Assembly (NCBI GenBank): GCA_009773205.1
Contig: WPAE01000026.1
Span: 1 to 55,905 of the forward strand
Reading direction: 5' to 3'
DNA: 55,905 nucleotides
From: Ignavibacteria bacterium
Lineage (GTDB): Bacteria; Bacteroidota; Ignavibacteria; Ignavibacteriales; Melioribacteraceae
This document shows positions 8,721-16,835 of this stretch, one piece after another; position 1 is the stretch's first letter, and the number at the start of each line of letters is the position of its first letter. The notes under the pieces are model-generated. The model made no database searches. It was given only the letters and a program-made list of their open reading frames with translations, and was not told the DNA's origin. The translations under genes were made by a program, and so were the position numbers.

Positions 8721-8774
8721 GCGGAGCGACAAAGAATCTCCATTTTTCTTTCTAAAAGCTAAACGAAGATTCTT
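8721..8774. repeat. Family B repeat, truncated copy fused to family A and cut by the IS
   Basis: It starts at GCGGAGCGACAAAGAATC and stops at GAAGATTCTT, where the left inverted repeat of the IS begins. Both ends of the MITE are missing. Confidence 0.8.
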
Positions 8775-10390
8775 CCTGACTTGAGCAAATTAGTGCGGCA
8801 AGAGATTTAGGTTATTTATAATCGCTTCGAGCTGATGAGGAAGCGGCACTCGCTTTACTATAATCTTATTAGTAATCTTGTTTAAGAGTTTAGCGTCGGT
8901 AATTAGTTTACATTGAGAAAGAAAAGCCCGAATAGATAGATTGGTTCTTATTTCAACATACTTAGAAACAGCTAAAGCCATGAAACAAATAAGCATATGA
9001 AGTCTAATAGGGTCTTCCTTAAAATGAAAAATTGGACGAGTTTTCAAATCATGCTTTGATATTCTAAATGCTTGTTCAATTTTATAGAGTTGATGATAAC
9101 GTTCAATAATAAGTTCGTTGGCTATAGTATCCTTATCGAGATTAGTATAGTAACCTTTAATGCCAAGTAAGATATTAGTTTTGTCAATGAGCTCAGTGTT
9201 CAATTGATTTTTCTGTTCTGTGGCTTTTATAAATTTTACTTTTTTTGTTTTGCCTGGATGCAGCAGTATTTCTTTGGCTTTAGCAATTTGTTTTTCCATT
9301 TCAAATTTATCTTTAGTGAAACGTTGCTTAGAAAAATCACAAATCAAGTAACCAAGATTAGTCTTAAGTCTAATGTTGGCTAAATCAGTTCTCGGCAGTT
9401 GTTTGTCAATAGAGGTTACTATATCTGCTCTCAGATTTCCTAAACGAGCCCCGACTATATAATTGATTTTAGCTGCTTTTAAGTTATCAATATTATCAAA
9501 GCTAATCATTGCAGCATCAGCAACAACCGTTAGATTTTTCATGTTATGTTTTTTCTTAAACTCCTTGATGATAGGAATCAATGTATGCCCTTCAAATGTG
9601 TTGCCGGGGAAAAGATCGTAAGCTATAGGAAAACCTTCTTTGCTAACAACCAGGCCAACGAGAATCTGCGGTTGATTAGATTTATTGTCTTTAGAAAATC
9701 CTTCTTTACGAAAATCATCTGCCTTGAATGTTTCAAAATATAATGTAGTTACATCATAAAATACTATTGCAAAGTCAAAATCAAATTCCTTGACGGCAAA
9801 GTTAATTGTCAACTCTTCTATTTTATTTTTCAGTTTTAGTAGTTTGGGAAGTATATCGTAAAGAGTTCTTCTTCGGTGGCTTATGTTAAAATAGTTTTTC
9901 AAAAGCTCAAGCGATCGTAATTTTGAAGCCGGTTCAATAATTCGGATAGTGACCAAATCGTTAAGCAGCTTGTTTCCAAAACAAGTGTAACCTAATCTAG
10001 CTTGCAGTTTGTAGAGAGTCTCGTATAAGAATGTGTACTGAAATCCAATATATTCGAATTGCTCTAGTGAAATAATTTGTTCTTCTTCTTGAAACAAGGA
10101 GATTTGTTTTGTTTGTTCAGAAATCCATCTTGCTGCAATATTACAGAGAGTACTAACTTCCTCTTTATTATGTGCAGAACCAAAATGTTTTACAATAATC
10201 CGGTTACGTTTTACATATTTGATTACTTGAATGGCAATAGCCTTCGAGCCGGTTTTAACTTTTCGGACGTAATAGCTCATAAAAATATGGGGGGTAAGCC
10301 CCTTAGTGCTACAAATTAGTGTTTTTACATTCGTAACTTATTGAAAAACAATAACTTATTTTTTGTAAAATCTCACCCGCTCAAGTCAGG
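8775..10390 (-). mobile_element. Insertion sequence, IS1634-like, 1.6 kb
   Basis: Perfect 12-bp terminal inverted repeats CCTGACTTGAGC (8775-8786) and GCTCAAGTCAGG (10379-10390) enclose a single transposase gene. The element is about 1616 bases, normal for the family. No target-site duplication is visible: the left flank is GATTCTT and the right flank AGGGCTC. Each flank is a piece of a different family B repeat copy, so the insertion was followed by rearrangement or arose by recombination between repeats. Confidence 0.9.
8790..10280 (-). CDS. IS1634 family transposase
   Basis: A 496-residue DDE transposase of the IS1634/IS4-type superfamily. Visible signatures are FYDVTTLYF (first catalytic Asp), VVADAAMIS (second Asp), the FPGNTFEGHTL stretch typical of this group, and the C-terminal Y-x-x-x-x-I-E-x-x-F-R...K block (YHQLYKIEQAFRISKHDL) carrying the catalytic Glu. 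The frame is intact, so the element may be active. The stop lies 4 bases from the left inverted repeat and the ATG 98 bases from the right end. Confidence 0.93.
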   Translation of the reverse strand: MSYYVRKVKTGSKAIAIQVIKYVKRNRIIVKHFGSAHNKEEVSTLCNIAARWISEQTKQISLFQEEEQIISLEQFEYIGFQYTFLYETLYKLQARLGYTCFGNKLLNDLVTIRIIEPASKLRSLELLKNYFNISHRRRTLYDILPKLLKLKNKIEELTINFAVKEFDFDFAIVFYDVTTLYFETFKADDFRKEGFSKDNKSNQPQILVGLVVSKEGFPIAYDLFPGNTFEGHTLIPIIKEFKKKHNMKNLTVVADAAMISFDNIDNLKAAKINYIVGARLGNLRADIVTSIDKQLPRTDLANIRLKTNLGYLICDFSKQRFTKDKFEMEKQIAKAKEILLHPGKTKKVKFIKATEQKNQLNTELIDKTNILLGIKGYYTNLDKDTIANELIIERYHQLYKIEQAFRISKHDLKTRPIFHFKEDPIRLHMLICFMALAVSKYVEIRTNLSIRAFLSQCKLITDAKLLNKITNKIIVKRVPLPHQLEAIINNLNLLPH

Positions 10391-10526
10391 AGGGCTCTAA
10401 AAACTAAAAATGCTTGTCATTCTGAGGAGCGGAGCGACAAAGAATCTCCATTTTTCTTTCTAAAAGCTAAACGAAGATTCTTCATCCGCTAAAGCGGATT
10501 CAGAATGACAGTTATTAGAGATGCCC
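10391..10526. repeat. Family B MITE-like repeat, copy 3
   Basis: Near full length, from AGGGCTCTAAAAACT to TTATTAGAGATGCCC, starting directly at the right end of the IS. Contains TGTCATTCTGAGGAGCGGAG and the complementary arm TTCAGAATGACA. Confidence 0.85.
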
Positions 10527-10583
10527 ATAATCTTTGCTTTACAGAAATAATGTCTCCAATTTTGTTTTGGTTGTAGCTGCAAA

Positions 10584-11201
10584 TTAATATTTAGAGTGAA
10601 TTCTCATTAAATCTTCTTTAGTATCAAAATCTTCTAATATAAACTTGTAATCCGTTATCCAATATTTCTTTTTAATATTATCTTTCGCCCGCACTAACTT
10701 CATTCTATAATTAGATGGACAGTTAAGTATTTGGGGAATTACCGAATTGTTAAACATAACCGGATGACCTTGCTTTAATTCATAAACAGGTTGTATCCAA
10801 TCATGTTTGTCATCAATTTGATCAATAAGTTCGTTGTAAAAATTTATAGGTATTGCAGGCTGATCAACAAAATGAAAAAGAATCCAATCGGAGCTTTGCA
10901 TATAAGCAACCCCTGCTTTTACAGAAGAAAACATTCCATTACTGAACTCATGATTAAAAACACACTTAATGCGCGGATTCTGGCACGAGGTTTCGTTTTG
11001 AAAAATAGAATTAATTTCAAACTCCACATCGCAGCTTCGATAACCTGTTACAATAGTAACCGTTTCGCAAACGCCAAGAAGTTTCTCTGTAATTTTCGAG
11101 ACAAAAGTTTGGTTTTCAATTTTAATAAGCGGTTTGAACTCTCCCATCCTTCCAGAAAATCCGGCTGAGATAAGTAATGCGTTGATAATAGGTTTAGACA
11201 T
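10584..11201 (-). CDS. MocA/YgfJ-like molybdenum cofactor nucleotidyltransferase
   Basis: This 205-residue MobA-like NTP transferase starts with LLISAGFSGRMGEFKPL (9-25), the LAAGxSxRMGxxK nucleotide-binding signature, and has the VDQPAIP metal-binding loop near 110. Family members attach CMP to molybdopterin (MocA) to make the dinucleotide cofactor of xanthine-dehydrogenase-type enzymes. E. coli ygfJ/mocA sits in the equivalent xdh-yge locus. Here it is last in the cluster, 2 bases after the PLP-enzyme stop, so it very likely serves the two Mo hydroxylases encoded upstream. CTP versus GTP specificity cannot be read with certainty. Confidence 0.85.
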   Translation of the reverse strand: MSKPIINALLISAGFSGRMGEFKPLIKIENQTFVSKITEKLLGVCETVTIVTGYRSCDVEFEINSIFQNETSCQNPRIKCVFNHEFSNGMFSSVKAGVAYMQSSDWILFHFVDQPAIPINFYNELIDQIDDKHDWIQPVYELKQGHPVMFNNSVIPQILNCPSNYRMKLVRAKDNIKKKYWITDYKFILEDFDTKEDLMRIHSKY

Positions 11202-11203
11202 AA

Positions 11204-12454
11204 CTAAAAGAATTTATCCTTAATTTGACTGGGGGTTAGAGGTACAACTGGGTCATTCCAAATAGATAAAGAGGAAATATCTTTCAATCCATTTCCGGTA
11301 AATAATAACAAATAAGTTTCGTTTTGATTTTCATTCAGTTTTATAAATTTTTTGTAAGCTGCAAAAGAAGCGGCGCTTGAAGGCTCCAGCAGCATTCCAA
11401 ATTGTTTGGCGGTTATTTTTTGTGCTTCTATAATTTCTTCATCGCTAACAACAATAACAGAACCGTTTGTTTTTTCTATTGCTTCGGCTCCATAGTACAA
11501 AGCCCGCGGCGCGCCTGCGCAAATAGAATCAGCTATGCTGTTGGCAGATTTGTATTCAAAAACATTTGCAATGTAGAACCTTGCAAAGCAATCGCTTCCT
11601 TCGGCTTGAACAGAAATCAGCTTTGGCAGTTTTTCAATTAACCCAAGTTTTTTCAATTCAGCTAACCCTTTGTAAAAGCCGGAAAGAATTACTCCATCGC
11701 CTGTTGGAATGAAAACTACATCAGGCATTTTTCCTTTTGTGGAAATAAAAATATCATAAGCAGCGGATTTTTTTCCTTCGATTGTTAAAGGATTGTATGC
11801 AGTATTTCTGATATACCAATTTTTTTGCGAAGAGATTTCTATACATGTATCAAAAGCTAAATCATAATCTCCATCAACTAATATTAATTCTGCGCCGTAA
11901 GATTGAATTTGAATTCGTTTTGCTTCTGGTATGTTTTTAGGAACAAAGATTACAGACTCTAAACCAAGCCGTGCACAAATTCCGGCAAGAGACGAGCCGG
12001 CATTTCCGGTTGAAGCAGCGGCAATTTTGGTAATTCCCATTTCAATAGCTTTAAGAGCAACTAAACTTGAAGCACGGTCTTTAAATGAAAGAGTTGGATT
12101 GCATGTCTCGTTCAAAACAAAAAAATTTCGCCCCTCATAATTTAGTTTTTGAACACAATTTGAAGGCAGTGTAATTTTAGCAAGTTTATCTGGTATAGAA
12201 TCAAGCTTTGATTTATCAAGCGGAAAGAGAAAAGAATACTGCCAGAACTTTCCAAGCTCGTAATTGAAAAAACTTTCTAAACTTATTTTCTTTTTGATTG
12301 AATCGTAATCATACTCAACCAAAAGAATTCCTTTTAGCGGCTGATTCTTTTCAACTTTTCCGCAAGTAGAACAAAGATAAAGCAGATTTTTCTCTACTTC
12401 ATCTTTGCCGTAAGTCTTGTTGCAATCAAAACATTTGTAAATGTATTCGTTCAT
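11204..12454 (-). CDS. Threonine-synthase-like PLP enzyme (fold type II)
   Basis: About 416 residues. An N-terminal zinc-ribbon-like segment (C8, C11, C28, C31) is followed by a fold-type II PLP core: TLSFKDRASS with the PLP lysine at about K125, and the phosphate loop ASTGNAGSSL. The ATG at 12454 was chosen because an upstream in-frame extension is encoded by a GxxExxY-type repeat. Threonine synthase would be the default name, but its place between YgeW and MocA-like genes suggests an amino-acid ammonia-lyase step, for example on a 2,3-diaminopropionate-type intermediate, where E. coli has YgeX. That role is inference. Confidence 0.75.
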   Translation of the reverse strand: MNEYIYKCFDCNKTYGKDEVEKNLLYLCSTCGKVEKNQPLKGILLVEYDYDSIKKKISLESFFNYELGKFWQYSFLFPLDKSKLDSIPDKLAKITLPSNCVQKLNYEGRNFFVLNETCNPTLSFKDRASSLVALKAIEMGITKIAAASTGNAGSSLAGICARLGLESVIFVPKNIPEAKRIQIQSYGAELILVDGDYDLAFDTCIEISSQKNWYIRNTAYNPLTIEGKKSAAYDIFISTKGKMPDVVFIPTGDGVILSGFYKGLAELKKLGLIEKLPKLISVQAEGSDCFARFYIANVFEYKSANSIADSICAGAPRALYYGAEAIEKTNGSVIVVSDEEIIEAQKITAKQFGMLLEPSSAASFAAYKKFIKLNENQNETYLLLFTGNGLKDISSLSIWNDPVVPLTPSQIKDKFF

Positions 12455-12464
12455 AAGATTATGA

Positions 12465-12549
12465 ATAGAACGCGGATAAAATCCGATCAAACAGATTTTC
12501 GCTGATCCAATCTTTTATCCGCTTGATCCGCGTCATCTGCGTTCTATTT
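12465..12549. repeat. GxxExxY-type terminal repeat, solo copy
   Basis: An imperfect palindrome bounded by ATAGAACGCGGAT and ATCTGCGTTCTAT, containing TTATCCGCTTGATCCGCG. It uses the same end words as the two GxxExxY loci at 13583-14040 and 15264-15727 but holds no gene. It lies just 3' of ygeW. Confidence 0.75.
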
Positions 12550-12556
12550 AGTTTGT

Positions 12557-13567
12557 TCACATCGTTAATCCCATTATTGCTTTTGCTGTGTGCAAGCGGT
12601 TTTCAGCTTCATCAAAAACAATAGAGATATTTGGATTATCAAGAATTTCATCAGTAACTTCATTTCCGCGGTCTGCCGGAAGTGCATGCATCAACTTAAC
12701 ATTTTTATCAGCAAGTTTAATTCTCTTATCATCACAAATCCAACCCTTATATTTTTCCAAGTTCGATTTCATTTCTTTCTTGCATTCTTCTTCGTTTGCC
12801 AAATATTGTTCTTCGCCATAGTAACCAAAGCCGCCCCAATTTTTAGGAACAACAATTTGTGCGCCTTCAAATGCTTCATCCATATCATTTGTAAAGCGTA
12901 AACTTCCGCCACCCTCTTTTGCATTAAGCTGTGCTTTCTCTACAATCTTTTTATCCAAAGGAAATTCTTTTGGATGAGCAACGGTTACGTCAATTCCATA
13001 ACGAGGGAAAAGCAAAATTTGCGTCTGAGGAACGCTTAAAGGTTTTGAGTGAGTGTTAGCATAAGCCCAAGAAACAGTTACTTTTAGATTTTTTGTGTTG
13101 CGTCCAAGATGTTCAAAGATAGTCATCAAATCTGCTAAGCCTTGAAACGGATGATAAACATCATCTTGCAAAGACATTACCGGCTTGCGCGAGTTTTCAG
13201 CTAACTCGTTTAAGTATTTGTTACCAGCACCATAAAAACAATTGCGGCAGGCTATTCCATGTCCCATTCGACTGAGAATGATTGCTGTATCTTTTGCAAC
13301 TTCGCCGTGAGTAATTTGCATTTTATCAGGAGTTAAATCGTGTGCGTGACCGCCAAGTTGTGTCATTCCGGCTTCCATCGAGTTGCGGGTGCGTGTTGAC
13401 TGCTCAAAGAACATCATAAATAAAGTTTTATGAGGAAGCCAAAGAGTTGGTTCTTCAGCGTAAAACTTTTTCTTTAAATTGAACGACGCATCAAAGACTA
13501 AATCGAGTTCTTCTTTTGTCCAGTTGTCTTCTGTAATAAAATGTTTCCCTTTAAATCTTGTTTCCAT
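12557..13567 (-). CDS. ygeW: YgeW-like knotted carbamoyltransferase
   Basis: A 336-residue aspartate/ornithine carbamoyltransferase superfamily member. The carbamoyl-phosphate loop STRTRN is at 57-62, with HPFQGLADLM near 140 (HPxQ signature) and MGHGIACRNC around 105. YgeW proteins form their own knotted subgroup and accompany purine-catabolic clusters. Running in reverse, such an enzyme would cleave a carbamoyl group from a ureido intermediate to carbamoyl phosphate (inference). It is shorter than E. coli YgeW (about 396). The start is supported by AAGGAG five bases before the ATG at 13567. No carbamate kinase is encoded in this window. Confidence 0.85.
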   Translation of the reverse strand: METRFKGKHFITEDNWTKEELDLVFDASFNLKKKFYAEEPTLWLPHKTLFMMFFEQSTRTRNSMEAGMTQLGGHAHDLTPDKMQITHGEVAKDTAIILSRMGHGIACRNCFYGAGNKYLNELAENSRKPVMSLQDDVYHPFQGLADLMTIFEHLGRNTKNLKVTVSWAYANTHSKPLSVPQTQILLFPRYGIDVTVAHPKEFPLDKKIVEKAQLNAKEGGGSLRFTNDMDEAFEGAQIVVPKNWGGFGYYGEEQYLANEEECKKEMKSNLEKYKGWICDDKRIKLADKNVKLMHALPADRGNEVTDEILDNPNISIVFDEAENRLHTAKAIMGLTM

Positions 13568-13582
13568 TTTTTCTCCTTAAGA

Positions 13583-14040
13583 ATAGAACACTGATTTTTA
13601 TGATGATTATGATTTTTTATGATCTTTTGAAAAAACTTTTCTTTTTAATTGCGGTTCTTTGCCAAAGTTTAAAAGCAACCCGACTTCAATTTCAGTTGCT
13701 TTTAAATAATTTATTAATTGACATTCGTGCTCTTCGCATAAATTTTCTGCTGCTTTTAACTCAACTATAATGCAATCATTAACAATAATGTCAGCGTAAT
13801 AATCGCCAACTTTTTTTTGATCGTAGAAAACTGCTATCGGAAACTGATTGGTAGATTTCAATCCAAGCTTTGAAAGCTCAATAAGCATTGCACTCTCATA
13901 AACCTTTTCAAGAAAGCCATAACCAAGCTTATTGTAAACTGTGTAAAAGGCTTTAATTATTTTCTCGGTGATATCAGAATACTTGTAATTATTTTCTATC
14001 ATATTCTTATCATATTAGATCATAATACTCAGCGTTCTAT
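13583..14040. mobile_element. GxxExxY element, intact gene
   Basis: Bounded by ATAGAACACTGAT on the left and AGCGTTCTAT on the right, enclosing one GxxExxY gene. The right end is also the last codons of ygeY (ATA GAA CGC TGA = IER stop). Recognition as one element rests on the matching ends at three loci; transposition of this family is not something I can demonstrate. Confidence 0.5.
13607..14002 (-). CDS. GxxExxY family protein (PDDEXK-like)
   Basis: A 131-residue protein with the defining GFLEKVYE (GxxExxY) motif near residue 29, and a nuclease-like core DYYADIIVNDCIIVELKA (D...E-L-K) near 67-84. The family belongs to the PDDEXK nuclease superfamily and is spread widely in Bacteroidota; its function is unknown. 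It sits between ygeW and ygeY in the same direction, although it has no evident link to their pathway. The frame is intact, unlike the second copy at 15294-15697. Confidence 0.85.
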   Translation of the reverse strand: MIENNYKYSDITEKIIKAFYTVYNKLGYGFLEKVYESAMLIELSKLGLKSTNQFPIAVFYDQKKVGDYYADIIVNDCIIVELKAAENLCEEHECQLINYLKATEIEVGLLLNFGKEPQLKRKVFSKDHKKS

Positions 14041-15243
14041 TCTGTTTACCATTACAAACGGGAACAAGGAATAAAACTTTGTTGCTTTCAAAAGATCGTT
14101 AAGAACAAGTTCTTCTTTTGATGAGTGAGAAAGTTCTTCTCTTCCAGGTGCAAAACCAATTGTTGGAATTCCAAAATGCCCGGCAGTTGCAACTCCGTTT
14201 GTAGAGAAACTCCAAACCCCGGTTTTTGCTTTTCCAATTGCCTCTTTAGATGTTTTCATTGCTGCATCAACAAGCGGATGTCTTTCATCGTAAACCCAAG
14301 TTGGAAAGTAAGCTTCTTGACAGAATTGTGTTCCTTTCCAACTAACACCTTCCACATTTGGAATCGAAACTTTTGCATCGCTCTTATGTTTTTTGATAAT
14401 CTCTCGTATTTCTTTTACAACAGTTTTTTTGTTTTCGCCAATCGTCATTCTTCTATCAATATGAATTTGGCAGTAATCTGATACAGAACAAAGCGATGGC
14501 GCTTTAGAGGCAATTTGGCTAACAGTAATTGAACCTTTGCCAAGCGGGTTTTTCGGTTTCAACTTTTTATCCAGCTTTTCAATCTCCGCAAGTATAGGCT
14601 GCAATTTATAAATAGCATTAATTCCTTTCTGATTATGAGCGCCGTGTGCAGATTTTCCGGTTGCTGTAATTTTCAACTCCATTCTACCGCGCTGACCTCG
14701 GTAAACTTGCAAATTTGTTGGTTCGCCAAGAACAACATAATCCGGTTTAATTTTTTCATTTTGGATTATGTGATACAGCGGATATCCGTCCACATCTTCT
14801 TCCAAAACAGAACCAACAACATAAAGAGTGAAAGGAAAATCATTACCATAAACTTGTTTTAAAACTTTTCCGGCAATCATAAAACCTGCCATAGCAGGTT
14901 TTTCATCAACAACGCCGCGTCCGTAAATTTTTCCATTTTCAATTACGCCGCCAAATGGTGGACGCACCCAATTTTCTGTTTCGGTTACTTTTACCGTGTC
15001 AATGTGGGCGTCAAACATAATTTTAATTGGACCGTTGCCAATTTTTCCGATTGCATTTCCAAATCCATCGTGATATGCTTCATCAAATCCATACTCTCTC
15101 ATTTTAGCAACACTGAACTCAACAATTTCTTTTTCTTCGCCGCTGTAGCTTTTAATTTGGATCAATCGTTGAATCAAACCAAAAAGATTTTCTTTTTCTG
15201 CTTCAACAACTTTAAACAGCTTTTCTTTAAGAGCTTTTTCCAT
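14029..15243 (-). CDS. ygeY: YgeY-family M20 metallohydrolase
   Basis: This 404-residue M20/ArgE/DapE-type zinc hydrolase shows DAHIDTV (about 77-83; metal His and catalytic Asp), GRGVVDEKPAMAGF (bridging Asp), LEEDVDG (catalytic and metal Glu residues), GEPTN and the C-terminal H of REELSHSSKE. These match the YgeY group, annotated elsewhere as a selenium-metabolism-linked hydrolase because of genomic association. It probably hydrolyses an N-carbamoyl or ureido/amide intermediate of the ring-opened purine (inference). The last codons (NRIER, stop) fall inside the end of the neighbouring GxxExxY element. Confidence 0.87.
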   Translation of the reverse strand: MEKALKEKLFKVVEAEKENLFGLIQRLIQIKSYSGEEKEIVEFSVAKMREYGFDEAYHDGFGNAIGKIGNGPIKIMFDAHIDTVKVTETENWVRPPFGGVIENGKIYGRGVVDEKPAMAGFMIAGKVLKQVYGNDFPFTLYVVGSVLEEDVDGYPLYHIIQNEKIKPDYVVLGEPTNLQVYRGQRGRMELKITATGKSAHGAHNQKGINAIYKLQPILAEIEKLDKKLKPKNPLGKGSITVSQIASKAPSLCSVSDYCQIHIDRRMTIGENKKTVVKEIREIIKKHKSDAKVSIPNVEGVSWKGTQFCQEAYFPTWVYDERHPLVDAAMKTSKEAIGKAKTGVWSFSTNGVATAGHFGIPTIGFAPGREELSHSSKEELVLNDLLKATKFYSLFPFVMVNRIER

Positions 15244-15263
15244 ATCGCACCATTCTTAATTTA

Positions 15264-15727
15264 ATAGAACGCGGATGACGCAGATAAAGCGGATCACCGC
15301 AGATTTTTATTTTCATTCATAAATATTTTTCTTTTGAATTCCGGGCGTTTACCAAAGTTTAACAAAAGTCCAACTTCTTTGTCTGTTGCTTTTAAATAAT
15401 TAATCAGTTGAGCTTCGTGTTCTTCGCATAAAGATTCTGCGGCTTTTAATTCAAGTATTATTAAATCATTTACAATTATATCGCAAAATAATCACCAACT
15501 TGGAGACCAAAATATTCTACTTTAATATTCGTTTGAGTTGCAGCGTTTAGTCCAATGTTTGTCAGCTCAAATTTTAATGCGTTTTCATACACCTTCTCTA
15601 AAAACCCGTAACCCAAAACATTATAAACTTTGTAAAAAGATTTTATAATCAATTCGGTTAAATCATGATGCAGTATTTTGCTTTTATCAGCGTTCATCCG
15701 TTTAATCCGCGTTATCTGTGTTCTATT
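15264..15727. mobile_element. GxxExxY element, decayed gene
   Basis: Bounded by ATAGAACGCGGATGACG on the left and CCGCGTTATCTGTGTTCTAT on the right. The right end supplies the final codons of the PreA-like gene (ATA GAA CAC AGA TAA = IEHR stop). It holds the frameshifted GxxExxY gene and fills the gap 15244-15711. Confidence 0.5.
15294..15697 (-). pseudogene. Frameshifted GxxExxY gene
   Basis: The first part (start 15697) encodes an N-terminus with GFLEKVYE and runs to VGDYFAI followed by a stop at 15476. A one-base deletion near 15481 explains this: restoring one base gives [18 protein letters not shown], and the frame continues to NENKNLR and a stop at 15294. Compared with the intact copy at 13607-14002 the fused product would be about 134 residues. 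Without the deletion the protein would be full length. Confidence 0.85.
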
Positions 15728-16830
15728 ACTTCCTTCATTTCAAGTGCGTGCGTTGGACAAACTTGAGTGCAAATTCCACAGCGAACACAAATTTCTTTTT
15801 CGAGAGTTAGACTATCTTTTATTTCCAAAGCAATGTGCACGCAAATTTTTACACAAGCACCGCAGTTATCACATTTTTCATAATCAACGGTTGGATAAAC
15901 TTGCGGGCCGTGATACAGATAATGCTGCTTCTTTTCTTCTTCCGGATCAAAAATTCCAATCAAAGATTCTATGTTTGGATAGTTGTGTGCATCCATCCAT
16001 TTCTCTAAATCTTTAGCAAGTTTGCCGTAAACTGTTTGTCCCTTTAAAATTGAAAGCGAACAAACTTGCACAGCAGATGCGCCAACCATAAGATATTTTA
16101 CAACATCTTCGGCTGATTTAACACCGCCAACGCCAATAATAGGTTTGTTAGAAAGTTTATGAATAGCCGCGACAAAGTGTAAGCCAATTGGCAAGATAGC
16201 TCTTCCGCTTAACCAACCGCGCCCGTCTATGCTTCCTAAGTAAGGTTTTCGTGTTTCAATATTAAAATCTAAAGCCGGACCAACAGAATTGATTGCTATG
16301 TAGCCATCTACAACATCATCAAGCAAAGAGATAGCGAGTGGCAGATCTGAAACGCCGGGAGAAAATTTTGCAAAGACGGGAACATCAATATTATTTTTAA
16401 GTGCGACGGCAGTTTTACGCAAGTTATTTGCGTCTTTATCTATGTAGTGTATAGAAAACTCAACAGCGTCAATCAAGCCGCTTCCATTTAACTCTTTGCC
16501 AAGGATCTCTAAATCCTGCGGCGAATAACCAACCGAAGCAATCACAGGCATTCCAAGAGTTCTAATTCTTTTTAATTCTTGTTCGATAAATTCTTTATAA
16601 CCAACTTCGCTCCAAAGTTCTGCATTAAGCAAGCTATTCGGATTGAAATTAGAAATATTTGGGATAGGAACTTTAGCCGGCTCAACGCTAATTGTTTTTA
16701 CAACCAGCCCGCCAGCGCCGCCATCTTTTGCGCGCTTTAACATTTCGTAGTTAGCCGCAGTAGGTCCGGCAGCAGTAAAAATCGGATTGCTAAAATTTAT
16801 TCCAAGAATATTTGTTTTAATATCTGCCAT
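15712..16830 (-). CDS. PreA-like dihydropyrimidine/dihydroorotate dehydrogenase with 2x[4Fe-4S]
   Basis: 372 residues. Residues 1-300 form a DHOD-type FMN barrel (NPIFTAAGPTAANYEM near 16, KFSPGVSDL, GVGGVKSAEDVVKYLMVGA near 240). The C-terminus carries two ferredoxin motifs: CDNCGACVKIC (last position V not P) and CVRCGICTQVCP. This is the architecture of PreA, the catalytic subunit of NAD-dependent dihydropyrimidine dehydrogenase; no PreT partner is nearby. In the E. coli locus the reductase position is taken by YgfK, so this protein may perform the ring-reduction step here (inference). The C-terminus IEHR is contributed by a GxxExxY element end. Confidence 0.85.
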   Translation of the reverse strand: MADIKTNILGINFSNPIFTAAGPTAANYEMLKRAKDGGAGGLVVKTISVEPAKVPIPNISNFNPNSLLNAELWSEVGYKEFIEQELKRIRTLGMPVIASVGYSPQDLEILGKELNGSGLIDAVEFSIHYIDKDANNLRKTAVALKNNIDVPVFAKFSPGVSDLPLAISLLDDVVDGYIAINSVGPALDFNIETRKPYLGSIDGRGWLSGRAILPIGLHFVAAIHKLSNKPIIGVGGVKSAEDVVKYLMVGASAVQVCSLSILKGQTVYGKLAKDLEKWMDAHNYPNIESLIGIFDPEEEKKQHYLYHGPQVYPTVDYEKCDNCGACVKICVHIALEIKDSLTLEKEICVRCGICTQVCPTHALEMKEVIEHR

Positions 16831-16835
16831 AATTT

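Noticed and set aside
8775-10390. IS as the source of the family B/D repeats
   Set aside because: The IS ends (CCTGACTTGAGC) do not resemble the repeat ends (GGGCATCTCTAAAAA).
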